From Anaerolineae bacterium (lineage in GTDB: Bacteria; Chloroflexota; Anaerolineae; Aggregatilineales; Phototrophicaceae), in NCBI GenBank assembly GCA_013360465.1, contig JABWBO010000014.1, positions 1-64,000 on the forward strand: a stretch of DNA of 64,000 nucleotides, given 5' to 3'. Of the stretch, positions 25,042 through 33,273 are shown in pieces. The notes beneath the pieces are model-generated. The model ran no database searches and had not been told where the DNA came from. It worked only from the letters and a program-made list of their open reading frames with translations. Each line of letters opens with the position of its first letter. Position 1 is the stretch's first letter. The translations under genes were made by a program, and so were the position numbers.

Positions 25042-26110
25042 AGCGGCGGGAGGTCTGCTGATGCTGATCGGCGCGCTGCTGATGCTCGTCGGCATCGCCC
25101 GCTCCCAGGGATCGACGGTGGATCACCCCTTCCAAATCTTCCTGTCTCCGCGCGACCAGGGCGACGGACGGGATAATCTGATCTTCATTGATCTCTACAA
25201 TGGCGAAGAGCGGCGTCTGGCGCTGACAGGGACCCAGTATACGGTCACCGCCGACGGCGTGATGTTCTTCGACCGCGCCAGCGGACGAGTCAAGGTGGCG
25301 CAGCCGGACGGCGGGCTGGTCGATCATCCGTTTGCGCAGCTCCCGCCGGGTGCGCGCCGCATCGACTGGCAGATCGGCGCAGATCAGATCGCCTGGACGA
25401 TCACCTCTGGCATCGATTCAGCATTGGTCACCGAAACCTACGTGTCGGCGCTGAACGGCGTCGGACAGCGGCTCGTCTTCACCGACGGACCACGCGCCGG
25501 CATTCGCGCCTACCCAATCGCCTTCAACATCAACGCGACAGCGCTCTACATGGATTATCAGCCGGATACCATTGGCGACATCACGCCGTTACGCCAGTAC
25601 GCCGGGCTTTTCATAGTTGATCTCTTCACCGGGCAAGCCGAGTCGCTGCCCGGCGAACCGGGCTGTTTCTGTGGAGCGGGTTTCGGGGCGGGCTGGTTTG
25701 TGCGCCTGACGCTGGCTCCGGGCGGGTTTGACGTGCGCGCTTTCCTGGGCGAACGCGAAACGCGCATCGGCGCGCTCAGCTACCCGGATTACAACCAGGG
25801 CGGCGGGGTACTCATCAACCCGGCAGGGACGCGAGCGGTCTACGTCCTGGCGCGCCTCGCCGGACTGGGCGTCGAGCAGGACGCCTCGGTGATCGTCACG
25901 GTCGATCTGCTGAACGGCGACCAGCAGCCGGCTTCGCCGCCGCTGGATCAGCTGTTCCGCCCGCTCGCCTGGGTGGGTGACGATGCCATCCTGCTGGCGA
26001 ACCGGCGTGGTGACGGGACGTGGCGGTTTGAACTTTCCAGCGGCAGTCTGACGCAAATCGCATCCGGCGTGGTTCTTGGGACGATAGGATATAATAATGC
26101 CTATGATTGA
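25031..26110 (+). CDS. Membrane-anchored beta-propeller-like protein (TolB/WD-like), unknown role
   Basis: A 359-residue protein starting at ATG 25031, which overlaps the end of the sirtuin gene by 11 bp. An N-terminal hydrophobic segment (GGLLMLIGALLMLVGIARSQ) acts as a signal or anchor. The rest is beta-rich with repeated Asp/Gly turns and phrases such as NLIFIDLYNGEERRLALTG, GLFIVDLFTGQAESLPGEPG and IVTVDLLNGDQQPASPP. These resemble TolB-like or WD40-like propeller blades of extracellular sensor or scaffold proteins. A CFCG pair is in the middle. No catalytic motif is seen. It overlaps the endonuclease III gene by 14 bp. Confidence 0.75.
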   Translation: MARRAAGGLLMLIGALLMLVGIARSQGSTVDHPFQIFLSPRDQGDGRDNLIFIDLYNGEERRLALTGTQYTVTADGVMFFDRASGRVKVAQPDGGLVDHPFAQLPPGARRIDWQIGADQIAWTITSGIDSALVTETYVSALNGVGQRLVFTDGPRAGIRAYPIAFNINATALYMDYQPDTIGDITPLRQYAGLFIVDLFTGQAESLPGEPGCFCGAGFGAGWFVRLTLAPGGFDVRAFLGERETRIGALSYPDYNQGGGVLINPAGTRAVYVLARLAGLGVEQDASVIVTVDLLNGDQQPASPPLDQLFRPLAWVGDDAILLANRRGDGTWRFELSSGSLTQIASGVVLGTIGYNNAYD

Positions 26111-26798
26111 CGTGTCGCGGATCCCAGATTTCGACAGGCGCAAAGAGAAGTACGCGCCCATCGCCGCCATCCTGGATGAGGTCTATGGTCATCCGAACTG
26201 GCGTCCGTTCCTGCCCCCCTTGGATGAGCTGATCGACTGCATCCTCAGTCAAAGTACCAGCGACCGCAACCGTGAACGCGCTTTTACGGCGCTCAAAGCC
26301 GCTTTTCCGACCTGGGAGGCGGTCATGAACGCGCCGACGGATGAAGTCATCGCGGCGATCAAGCCTGGCGGCTTGGGGAATCAAAAAGGACCGCGCATTC
26401 AGAACGTGCTGCGCCGCATCTATATCGAGCGCGGTGAGCTGAGCATCGACTTCCTGGCGGACCTGCCGCTGGAGGATGCCCGCCGCTGGTTGACCTCACT
26501 CGACGGGGTTGGTCCTAAGACGGCGGCGATTGTGCTGTGTTTCGCCTTTCTGCGCCCCGCCTTCCCCGTCGATACGCATATTCATCGGGTCGGGCAGCGG
26601 CTCGGCTTCCTGCCGCACGGAATCAGCGCCGACAACGCCCACCCGGTGATGGAAGCCATCGTCCCGCCAGAAGATCACTTCGCATTTCATCTAAACCTGA
26701 TACGATTGGGACGCGAGATTTGTGATGCGCGGCGTCCACGCTGCGAAATCTGTCCATTAAATGCGCTTTGCGATACCTATCAGGCAACCAGCACATGA
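26097..26798 (+). CDS. nth: Endonuclease III-like DNA glycosylase/AP lyase
   Basis: A 233-residue HhH-GPD base-excision-repair enzyme. The helix-hairpin-helix is LTSLDGVGPKTAAIVLCFAF, with the catalytic Lys in GPKTA. The catalytic Asp is in FPVDTHIHRVGQRLG. The C-terminal 4Fe-4S cluster ligands follow the C-x6-C-x2-C-x5-C pattern (CDARRPRCEICPLNALC). The wedge residues lie in LSQSTSDRNRERAFTAL, a variant of the usual LSAQTTD. It should cut oxidised pyrimidines and abasic sites. Its TGA overlaps the ATG of the first histidine kinase. Confidence 0.92.
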   Translation: MPMIDVSRIPDFDRRKEKYAPIAAILDEVYGHPNWRPFLPPLDELIDCILSQSTSDRNRERAFTALKAAFPTWEAVMNAPTDEVIAAIKPGGLGNQKGPRIQNVLRRIYIERGELSIDFLADLPLEDARRWLTSLDGVGPKTAAIVLCFAFLRPAFPVDTHIHRVGQRLGFLPHGISADNAHPVMEAIVPPEDHFAFHLNLIRLGREICDARRPRCEICPLNALCDTYQATST

Positions 26799-28669
26799 GT
26801 GTGACTTCGACCTCGGCGAATTCTCCTCCAGTCAATGAGCAGGAGATCATCAACATGCGGCAGAACCTGCACCTGCTGCGTGCGCAGGTGCAGACCGGTC
26901 GCGTGGAGAGCGCCTTCCTGGATAAGCAGCTCGAAAAGCTGATCGACCTGCTCACACGGGTGCATTTCGAGCATAAGCAGTACAGGAAGCACAGTCGGCT
27001 GGAAGGTCTATACAACGTCATCAGCTTGTTAGGATCTACGCTCGACCTTCAGGAAGTCCTCGATCTGGTGATGGATTCGATCATCAAGCTGACCAGAGCC
27101 GAACGCGGTTTCCTGATGCTGCGCGGCGACGATGGTCAGCTTGAAGTACGCGCAGCGCGCCACTTTGACCAGCAGACGCTGACCGGCGACAAATTCCAGT
27201 TCAGCCGCACCGTCGTCTACGAAGTGCTTGACACCGGCGTGCCGATCATCACCACCAACGCGGCAGAAGACCCGCGCTATGCCGATCAGGCGAGCGTGAT
27301 CGGCGGCTCGCTGCGCAGCATCATGGCGGTGCCGCTGCGGGTACGCATGAGGGTGATCGGCGTCATCTACGTGGACAACAGCGCTATCACCGGGCTTTTC
27401 GACGAGAGCGAAAGCGAGATGCTTTCGACCTATGCCGCACAGGCAGCCGTCGCTATCGATAATGCCCGCCTGTTCAGCGTCACCGATCAGCAGCTTGCCG
27501 CTCGCGTCGAGGAACTCAAGCAGATGAGCGGCATGGACCTGCGGCTCAACGAGACCCTGGAACTGGACAAAGCCATCACATTGACGCTGGAATTCGCCTG
27601 CCGCATCGCCCAGGCGGACATAGGGCATTACGGGATGGTCCAGGGCGACCACATCATGACCATTCAGAACTACCCATCGGGTACGGAGGACACTCAGCCT
27701 TTCCTGCTCGACCGGCTGTACCCGCAGGCGCGCGAGGTCGTCGCCTATGGCGAGATGCAGATCATGCGCGACGAGGTGCGCGCGCAGAGCGTCATGTTCG
27801 TGCCCATCCTGCGCCCGCGCGAAAAGACGGTCACCGGGCTGCTGGTGCTGCGGCGGGCGGGTTCGGTCTTCAGCGGCGAACAGCGCGAAATGGTCGGACG
27901 AGTCGTCCTGCGCGCTGCCATCGCCATCGAGAACGCGCAGCTCTATGCGGCGGTGCAGGCGGCAGATCGCGCCAAGAGCGAGTTCGTCGGTATCGTCGCC
28001 CACGATCTCAAAGTGCCGATGACCAGCATCCTCGGCTATGCCGATCTGACCCTCATGGACGGCAATCTGCAAGTCGAGCAGGAACACTACCTGGAACGCA
28101 TCCGCGACACCGTGCGGCGGATGGAACGCCTGGTCTCCGATCTGGCAGACATCAGCCGCATCGAAAATGGGCAGTTCTTCATGGAAGAGACGCGCGTCAC
28201 CGTTGACGACATCATCCAGGCAGTGCGCGACAACATCATCACCGAAGTACGCCGGCGTAATCATGCCTATATCGAACACATCGAGCCGAACCTGCCGGAT
28301 ATGTGGGTCGATTACTACCGCCTTTTACAGGTCCTCACCAATCTGCTCAGCAATGCCTACAAGTACACCCCCGATGGCGGAGCGATCACCCTGAGCGTGC
28401 GCCTGCGCGGCGACCGCATCGAGTTCAGCGTCGTCGATACCGGGATCGGGCTTTCGCAGGAAGCTTTGGAAAAATTGGGCACAAAATTCTGGAGATCTAA
28501 CGATGAGTTCACCCGCTCCCAACCGGGGACCGGCTTGGGCTATGCGATTACGTCGAGCCTCGTCGAGCAGATGGGCGGGGTGATCGAGGTGGACAGCGAG
28601 GTCGGCAAAGGCAGCAAGTTCACCTTTACGATTGAGACGTACAAGGGGCAGGTGGAGCTGCTGGCGTAA
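26795..28669 (+). CDS. Sensor histidine kinase with two GAF domains (kinase 1 of 3)
   Basis: A 624-residue soluble kinase starting at ATG 26795 (ATGA overlap with nth). Order: a helical N-terminal coil (about 1-75), GAF 1 (about 80-225, with SLRSIMAVPLRVRMRVIGVI), GAF 2 (about 250-385), a HisKA helix pair with phospho-acceptor His403 in VAHDLKVPMTSILGYAD, and the ATPase domain with N box LTNLLSNAYKYTPDGG, G1 DTGIG and G2 GTGLGYA. There is no membrane segment, so it senses a cytoplasmic ligand, redox state or partner. No response regulator follows in this operon. Two further kinase-like genes come next. Confidence 0.95.
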   Translation: MSVTSTSANSPPVNEQEIINMRQNLHLLRAQVQTGRVESAFLDKQLEKLIDLLTRVHFEHKQYRKHSRLEGLYNVISLLGSTLDLQEVLDLVMDSIIKLTRAERGFLMLRGDDGQLEVRAARHFDQQTLTGDKFQFSRTVVYEVLDTGVPIITTNAAEDPRYADQASVIGGSLRSIMAVPLRVRMRVIGVIYVDNSAITGLFDESESEMLSTYAAQAAVAIDNARLFSVTDQQLAARVEELKQMSGMDLRLNETLELDKAITLTLEFACRIAQADIGHYGMVQGDHIMTIQNYPSGTEDTQPFLLDRLYPQAREVVAYGEMQIMRDEVRAQSVMFVPILRPREKTVTGLLVLRRAGSVFSGEQREMVGRVVLRAAIAIENAQLYAAVQAADRAKSEFVGIVAHDLKVPMTSILGYADLTLMDGNLQVEQEHYLERIRDTVRRMERLVSDLADISRIENGQFFMEETRVTVDDIIQAVRDNIITEVRRRNHAYIEHIEPNLPDMWVDYYRLLQVLTNLLSNAYKYTPDGGAITLSVRLRGDRIEFSVVDTGIGLSQEALEKLGTKFWRSNDEFTRSQPGTGLGYAITSSLVEQMGGVIEVDSEVGKGSKFTFTIETYKGQVELLA

Positions 28670-28743
28670 CGCGCGGGCAGCGCGGCGAACCGGCAGCGAG
28701 CGGCGTATGCTTGCACGTGGTGATGGGCAGACAGGGGGGATGA

Positions 28744-29646
28744 ATGACATCGCTTGAGCAAATCCACATGCTGGTGGATGAACTCATCCAGCAGGCGAAG
28801 ACCGGCGCGCTTGTGCCGGTGCGACTGCCCGGACAGCTCGAAGCTGTCAAGGACGCGCTGAATGCCTTGTCGAGTGCCGCAGGAGCAGCGCCGGTCGCCG
28901 CTGCTCCTGCGCAATCGGGCGCGGGCGAGACCACCGGCGCAGACGACCCCGTCGCCGAAGTCATGAAAGAACAGGCGAAATTCATCTCGCATGCGGTACA
29001 CGAGCTGCGCACGCCGATGACCAGCATTCGCGGCTATGCCGACATGCTCACCACCATGGGGCAGCTCAACGAGATGCAAAAGCAGTTCGCTGAAACTATC
29101 CGCAGCAACGCCCGGCGGATGGAAGGGCTGCTCACCGATGTGAGCGACATCAGCAAGATTCGCGGCGATACGCTGCGCTACGCCCTGAAGATGGACATGT
29201 ACAAGAACATCGCCATGATGGTCGAGAAGCAGATGCAGCCCATCGCAGAGTCGCTGGGGCGCAGCCTGACCTTCGATACGCCGCAGGGCTTACCCCTGCT
29301 CAATACCGATGGCGAACTGCTGGCGAAAGTGCTCTGCAAGCTGGTGGAAAATGCCCTGCGCTACGGTGAGGATGGATGCGCTGTCACGGTTCGGGCGAAG
29401 GCGGAGAACAACACGCTGTTCATCACCATTGAAGATAATGGCATCGGCATGTCGCCTGAAGATCTCGCCCAGCTCGGCACGATCTACTTTCGCTCGGAAA
29501 ATGAAGTCGTGCGCAGCCACAAGGGCAGCGGTCTGGGCATCCCGGTCGCCTATGGCATCCTCAAACTCCTAAACGGGACGGTCGCGGTCAAGAGTGAGCA
29601 GGGGGTCGGCACGACGTTCACCGTCTCCCTGCCAGGAATGCAGTAA
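28744..29646 (+). CDS. Histidine kinase without a sensor domain (kinase 2 of 3)
   Basis: A 300-residue kinase starting at ATG 28744 behind a GGGGGG site. The first ~75 residues are a short helical section plus an Ala/Gly-rich linker (SSAAGAAPVAAAPAQSGAG). The HisKA box FISHAVHELRTPMTSIRGYA puts the phospho-acceptor at His86. The ATPase domain has LCKLVENALRYGEDG, DNGIGMS and KGSGLGIPVAYG. With no PAS, GAF or membrane part it probably takes input from a partner, perhaps kinase 1 by heteromer formation. It lies 74 bp after kinase 1 and directly abuts kinase 3. Confidence 0.93.
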   Translation: MTSLEQIHMLVDELIQQAKTGALVPVRLPGQLEAVKDALNALSSAAGAAPVAAAPAQSGAGETTGADDPVAEVMKEQAKFISHAVHELRTPMTSIRGYADMLTTMGQLNEMQKQFAETIRSNARRMEGLLTDVSDISKIRGDTLRYALKMDMYKNIAMMVEKQMQPIAESLGRSLTFDTPQGLPLLNTDGELLAKVLCKLVENALRYGEDGCAVTVRAKAENNTLFITIEDNGIGMSPEDLAQLGTIYFRSENEVVRSHKGSGLGIPVAYGILKLLNGTVAVKSEQGVGTTFTVSLPGMQ

Positions 29647-30516
29647 ATGACGCTGGAACAGGCGCTTCGGCTGCTGGCGCGCCTGAAGGAAGCCGCTCCC
29701 CCATCGACCGCGGCGCGCCTGACGGAGGTGATCGCCTTTGTTGGGGAGATGGGGACGAATTCCTGGAATGGGGCTGCTGACGCCAATGGGGCTTTACCCC
29801 CACCGGAATCGGAGATCGAATTCCTGTCGCCGCGCCACATTCTGGATCACTCCGCCGGTCAGCTGACGAACATCCTGAGTATGGTTGAAGGGCAGGCATC
29901 GTCCCTGCGCGCCGGACGCCTGGGACGAGTGACCACCGAGCAGGCGGATGCGCTCAAGCTGGTCGTCGAATATGCCGCCAGCGGGCTGTCGCTGATCGAT
30001 CTGACGCAGCAGCTGACCAGCCTGCGCACCGGTGAGTTGTCCGTCGATTCTATCGTCTTCAATCCGCTGGATATCACCGCCGAGACCTGGCAGCGTCTTT
30101 CGCCGCGTGCCGAGGTGCGGGGGCATCAGTTCTCCATCCTGGCGGATGATCCTCTCCCTTATGCGCGGGGGGATTATCAGCGCATCCTGGCTATTCTGTG
30201 CGCGTTGGTCGATAATGCCATCCAGTATATGCCCTACGGCGGCGAGATCAGGCTGACGGTCAACACGCTGGGCAGTCAGCTGCTCTTCAACGTGGCGGAT
30301 ACCGGCATCGGCTTGACGCCTGAAGATCACCAGCACGTCGGCGAGCCGTTCTGGCGCGGGGTGCATCACCCACTGGTGCGGCAGCATCCCGGTTCCGGGC
30401 TGCATCTGTACCTGGCGCAGCAGACGCTCGCTCTGATGGGCGGGGATCTGTTTTTCTCTGGCGAAGCCGGCATCGGCAGCACCTTCAGCTTCACGCTGCC
30501 GGCGGAAGCCGATTGA
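29647..30516 (+). CDS. Histidine-kinase-like ATPase with divergent phospho-acceptor region (kinase 3 of 3)
   Basis: A 289-residue protein whose ATG follows the kinase 2 stop with no gap. The C-terminal ATPase domain is intact: N box LCALVDNAIQYMPYGG, G1 DTGIGLT, and G2 PGSGLHLYLAQQ. The HisKA position reads LDHSAGQLTNILSMVEG, lacking the conserved Glu/Asp and Pro after the His, so autophosphorylation is doubtful. It may be a regulatory pseudokinase partner of kinases 1 and 2, or phosphorylate an unusual site. The N-terminal 60 residues have no recognised domain. The gene ends the kinase run; CDP-alcohol phosphatidyltransferase follows 60 bp later. Confidence 0.8.
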   Translation: MTLEQALRLLARLKEAAPPSTAARLTEVIAFVGEMGTNSWNGAADANGALPPPESEIEFLSPRHILDHSAGQLTNILSMVEGQASSLRAGRLGRVTTEQADALKLVVEYAASGLSLIDLTQQLTSLRTGELSVDSIVFNPLDITAETWQRLSPRAEVRGHQFSILADDPLPYARGDYQRILAILCALVDNAIQYMPYGGEIRLTVNTLGSQLLFNVADTGIGLTPEDHQHVGEPFWRGVHHPLVRQHPGSGLHLYLAQQTLALMGGDLFFSGEAGIGSTFSFTLPAEAD

Positions 30517-30576
30517 GTTCTTTGTGGAAATGACCTTATCCTGCGGTGAACGCCTGGCTTCTGCGATATCCTGACC

Positions 30577-31185
30577 ATGCCTGAACTGCCCCCTCCTCGA
30601 ACATTGAGCGACCGCGCGCGCGCGCTGACCGCCGGCTTGACCCAACGCGCCGGCGCGGCGATGGTGCGCCTCGGCATCCATCCCGATACCATCACCCTCG
30701 TCGGTCTGCTGGTGGTCGCTCTCGGAGCCTATTTCATCAGCGTCGGCAGTCTGCAGGCTGGAGGGATCATCCTGCTGCTCAGCCTGCCCCTGGACGCCCT
30801 GGACGGCGCAACAGCGCGGGCGATGCGCCGCGTCGGACAGTTCGGCGCGGTGCTGGATTCAACGCTGGACCGCTACGCCGATGGGTTGATCTTCGGCGGA
30901 TTCATCCTCTACTTCGCCCGCCTGGACAACGAGACGGGCATCCTGCTGTCCCTGGCATCCCTGGCGGGCAGTTTTGTGGTAAGCTATGTGCGCGCCCGCG
31001 CCGGAGAAGCCGGTTTGAGCGTGAAAATTGGCTGGTTCTCCCGCTTCGAACGGGTGGTTGTGCTGCTGCTGGCACTGCTCGTCCCGCCGCTGCTGTGGAT
31101 TGGCTTGTGGGTACTGGCGGTGGGCACGAATCTCACCGCCATTCAGCGCATCTGGTACGTCTTCAAACATCTCAAAGAGGCTTAA
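30577..31185 (+). CDS. CDP-alcohol phosphatidyltransferase
   Basis: A 202-residue membrane enzyme of phospholipid synthesis, which joins a phosphatidyl group from CDP-diacylglycerol to an alcohol. The signature D-x2-D-G-x2-A-R-x8-G-x3-D-x3-D is complete in DALDGATARAMRRVGQFGAV and the following LDSTLD. Several hydrophobic helices flank it. The alcohol (glycerol-3-phosphate or myo-inositol phosphate) cannot be fixed from these residues, although PgsA-like synthases fit the size. It lies 3 bp before lgt, so the two membrane-lipid genes are coupled. Confidence 0.92.
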   Translation: MPELPPPRTLSDRARALTAGLTQRAGAAMVRLGIHPDTITLVGLLVVALGAYFISVGSLQAGGIILLLSLPLDALDGATARAMRRVGQFGAVLDSTLDRYADGLIFGGFILYFARLDNETGILLSLASLAGSFVVSYVRARAGEAGLSVKIGWFSRFERVVVLLLALLVPPLLWIGLWVLAVGTNLTAIQRIWYVFKHLKEA

Positions 31186-31188
31186 GGC

Positions 31189-32073
31189 ATGGAGTTCCAA
31201 GCAGAGTTCATTGAGTTCTCAATCGCCAATCAGGTTCTGCAAATTCGCTACTACGGCATCATCATCGTCGTGGCGATGCTGGTTGGCGCCTGGATTGCGG
31301 CGCGCCTGGCGAAGCGCGACGGGCGCGACCCGGATCACATCTGGGGCGCGCTGACCTGGGCGATCATCCCGGCAATTGTGCTGGCACGCCTGTGGTTCGT
31401 CTTCTTCCCCTCGCAAGACCTGGTGGCACAGGGGAAAGATACCGCCTGGTATCTCGCCAACTTCTTCAACCTGACGGATGGCGCTATCGCCATCTGGAGC
31501 GGCGGGCTGAGCATTTTCGGCGCGTTCCTCGGCGGTCTGATCGGCGCGTTCATCTACCTGCGCCGCAACAAGCTGCCGATTGCCCCCTGGATGGATATTG
31601 CCGGCGTGGCGCTGCCGCTTGGACAGGCGATCGGGCGCTGGGCGAATTTCATCAACCAGGAGCTTTACGGCATCCCGACCAGCCTTCCCTGGGGCATCAA
31701 CATCGACGCCGCGCACCGCGTCGATCCGTACAAGTCGCTGGTCGATTTCCCGTCAACAGAGACGCGCTTCCATCCGCTTTTCCTGTATGAATCGCTGTGG
31801 AACTTCCTGGCGTTCATCGTCCTGCTCAACATCTTCACCCGCTACCGCGACCGCCTGCGCTATGGCGACATCTTCCTGCTCTACATCATGCAGTATTCGT
31901 TCATCCGCTTCCTGCTGGAATTCATCCGCGTGGAAGTCACGCTGGTAGCTGGGATCAATTGGTCGCAGGTGGTGACGGCTGCCGGTTTCGTCATCGCCCT
32001 GGTCGTCTTTCTGGCACGCCGCCGCCTGCCGGCGGTCGCCGACGACATGAAGAGCAAGACCCCCGCGGCATAG
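31189..32073 (+). CDS. lgt: Prolipoprotein diacylglyceryl transferase
   Basis: A 294-residue polytopic enzyme that transfers diacylglyceryl from phosphatidylglycerol to the lipobox Cys of prolipoproteins. The signature is QAIGRWANFINQELYG (about residues 146-161), followed by LPWG. WSGGLSIFGAFLGGLIGAF is the loop before it, and the C-terminal RFLLEFIRVE is also conserved. It is the last gene of the operon that begins with the sirtuin. Its presence shows that lipoproteins are made, although the three binding proteins in this window carry signal peptides without a Cys. Confidence 0.96.
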   Translation: MEFQAEFIEFSIANQVLQIRYYGIIIVVAMLVGAWIAARLAKRDGRDPDHIWGALTWAIIPAIVLARLWFVFFPSQDLVAQGKDTAWYLANFFNLTDGAIAIWSGGLSIFGAFLGGLIGAFIYLRRNKLPIAPWMDIAGVALPLGQAIGRWANFINQELYGIPTSLPWGINIDAAHRVDPYKSLVDFPSTETRFHPLFLYESLWNFLAFIVLLNIFTRYRDRLRYGDIFLLYIMQYSFIRFLLEFIRVEVTLVAGINWSQVVTAAGFVIALVVFLARRRLPAVADDMKSKTPAA

Positions 32074-32134
32074 CACGCCATTTCGGAAGGTATCAGGGCT
32101 GCGCATGTGCCCTTTACCTCCTTAAAAATCTACT

Positions 32135-32177
32135 CCGCTTTCGCCTCTGCCGCCTGGGGCGGCAGAGGCGAAAGCGG
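32135..32177 (+). terminator. 20-bp perfect hairpin after lgt
   Basis: The 20-base left arm beginning CCGCTTTCGCC (32135-32154) pairs perfectly with the 20-base right arm at 32158-32177 around a 3-base loop. A smaller hairpin, GGGCG/CGCCC, follows. There is no T run. It probably closes the long sirtuin-lgt operon, although a REP-like repeat is an alternative. Confidence 0.5.
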
Positions 32178-32193
32178 GCGGGTTTCGCCCCCC

Positions 32194-32205
32194 TGACAAT
32201 TGTCA
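32194..32205. promoter_or_regulatory. Short perfect palindrome upstream of an ABC operon
   Basis: TGACAATTGTCA is a perfect 12-bp palindrome about 105 bp before the ABC ATPase gene at 32311. The length and symmetry suit a small dimeric repressor, but a second copy was not seen. Confidence 0.25.
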
Positions 32206-32310
32206 TACCTGATCTGGACGGGCGCTCATCGATTCTTTAAGCCCGCCCCGCTCTTCCTGTGCGATAATCATACTGAGTGACTTTTCGCACACAGCGTCCG
32301 GGAATCCCTG

Positions 32311-33273
32311 ATGATCGAAGCGCATGAACTGAGCAAACTCTATGATGATTTTCTGGCAGTAGACCGCGTCAACCTCGATGTCCCGGCGGGCACGGTGCTG
32401 GCGCTGCTGGGACCCAACGGCGCAGGCAAGACGACGACGGTCCGCATGCTGACCTCGATCCTCGCGCCCTCCGCCGGCAGCGCGCGCGTCGCCGGCTACG
32501 ATGTCTTGAAATACCCTGAAAAAGTTCGCGCCAGCGTCGGCGTTCTGCCGGAACAGCACGGCTTGTATGAACGCATGAAGGCTGTCGAGTACCTGGACTT
32601 CTTCGGGCGCGTCTACCGGCTGTCCGCCGCCGAACGGAAGAAGCGCAGCCTGGACCTGATGGAGCGCTTCGGGCTGACCTTCGCGCTTGGGAAGAAACTG
32701 GGCGAATATTCCAAAGGCATGAAGCAAAAGCTGGCGCTGGTGCGCGCCATGCTGCACGATCCGCCGGTGCTGCTGCTCGATGAGCCGACCTCGGCGATGG
32801 ACCCGCAGAGCGCCAAGCTGGTCCGCGACGCCATCATCGAGCTTCAGCGCGACCAGCGTACTTTTCTGATCACCACGCATAATCTGAGCGAGGCGCAGAG
32901 CCTCGCCAACCGCATCGCCATCATCCGTCACGGCAGGATCATCGCCAACGGCTCCTTCAGCGAGCTTGCTCGACGCTTCGCCGGCGAACAGATCATGGAG
33001 CTGCGGGTGCGCGGCATCCTCAACGGATTCGCCGGCGATCTGGCGCACACTTTCGCCGGAAAACTCAACATCGGCGACTCTGGGGACGATTGGGTGCAGT
33101 ACAGCGTCGCCGAACCGAGCGAGACCAACCCTCAGGTGATCCGCCATGCGGTCGGCAGCGGGGTCGATATTGTCTCGCTGGCTCCGATCAGCCGCACACT
33201 CGAAGATATCTACTTGCAGGTCGTCAAGGAAGACGAAGCCCAGGGAGGCGCAGCGCGTGAACACCTCCGCTAA
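32311..33273 (+). CDS. ABC exporter ATP-binding subunit (NatA-like)
   Basis: A 320-residue nucleotide-binding subunit. It shows Walker A GPNGAGKTTTVRML (about residue 35), a Q-loop in LPEQHGLYERM, signature YSKGMKQKLALVRA, Walker B VLLLDEPTSAMDP and switch His TTHNLSEAQSL. The C-terminal ~90 residues follow the NatA/CcmA-like exporter type with an added domain. A GGGAGG site inside its 3' end drives the next gene, whose GTG overlaps this stop by 17 bp. Together they form an exporter with a permease fused to a SpoIIM-like domain. Confidence 0.93.
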   Translation: MIEAHELSKLYDDFLAVDRVNLDVPAGTVLALLGPNGAGKTTTVRMLTSILAPSAGSARVAGYDVLKYPEKVRASVGVLPEQHGLYERMKAVEYLDFFGRVYRLSAAERKKRSLDLMERFGLTFALGKKLGEYSKGMKQKLALVRAMLHDPPVLLLDEPTSAMDPQSAKLVRDAIIELQRDQRTFLITTHNLSEAQSLANRIAIIRHGRIIANGSFSELARRFAGEQIMELRVRGILNGFAGDLAHTFAGKLNIGDSGDDWVQYSVAEPSETNPQVIRHAVGSGVDIVSLAPISRTLEDIYLQVVKEDEAQGGAAREHLR

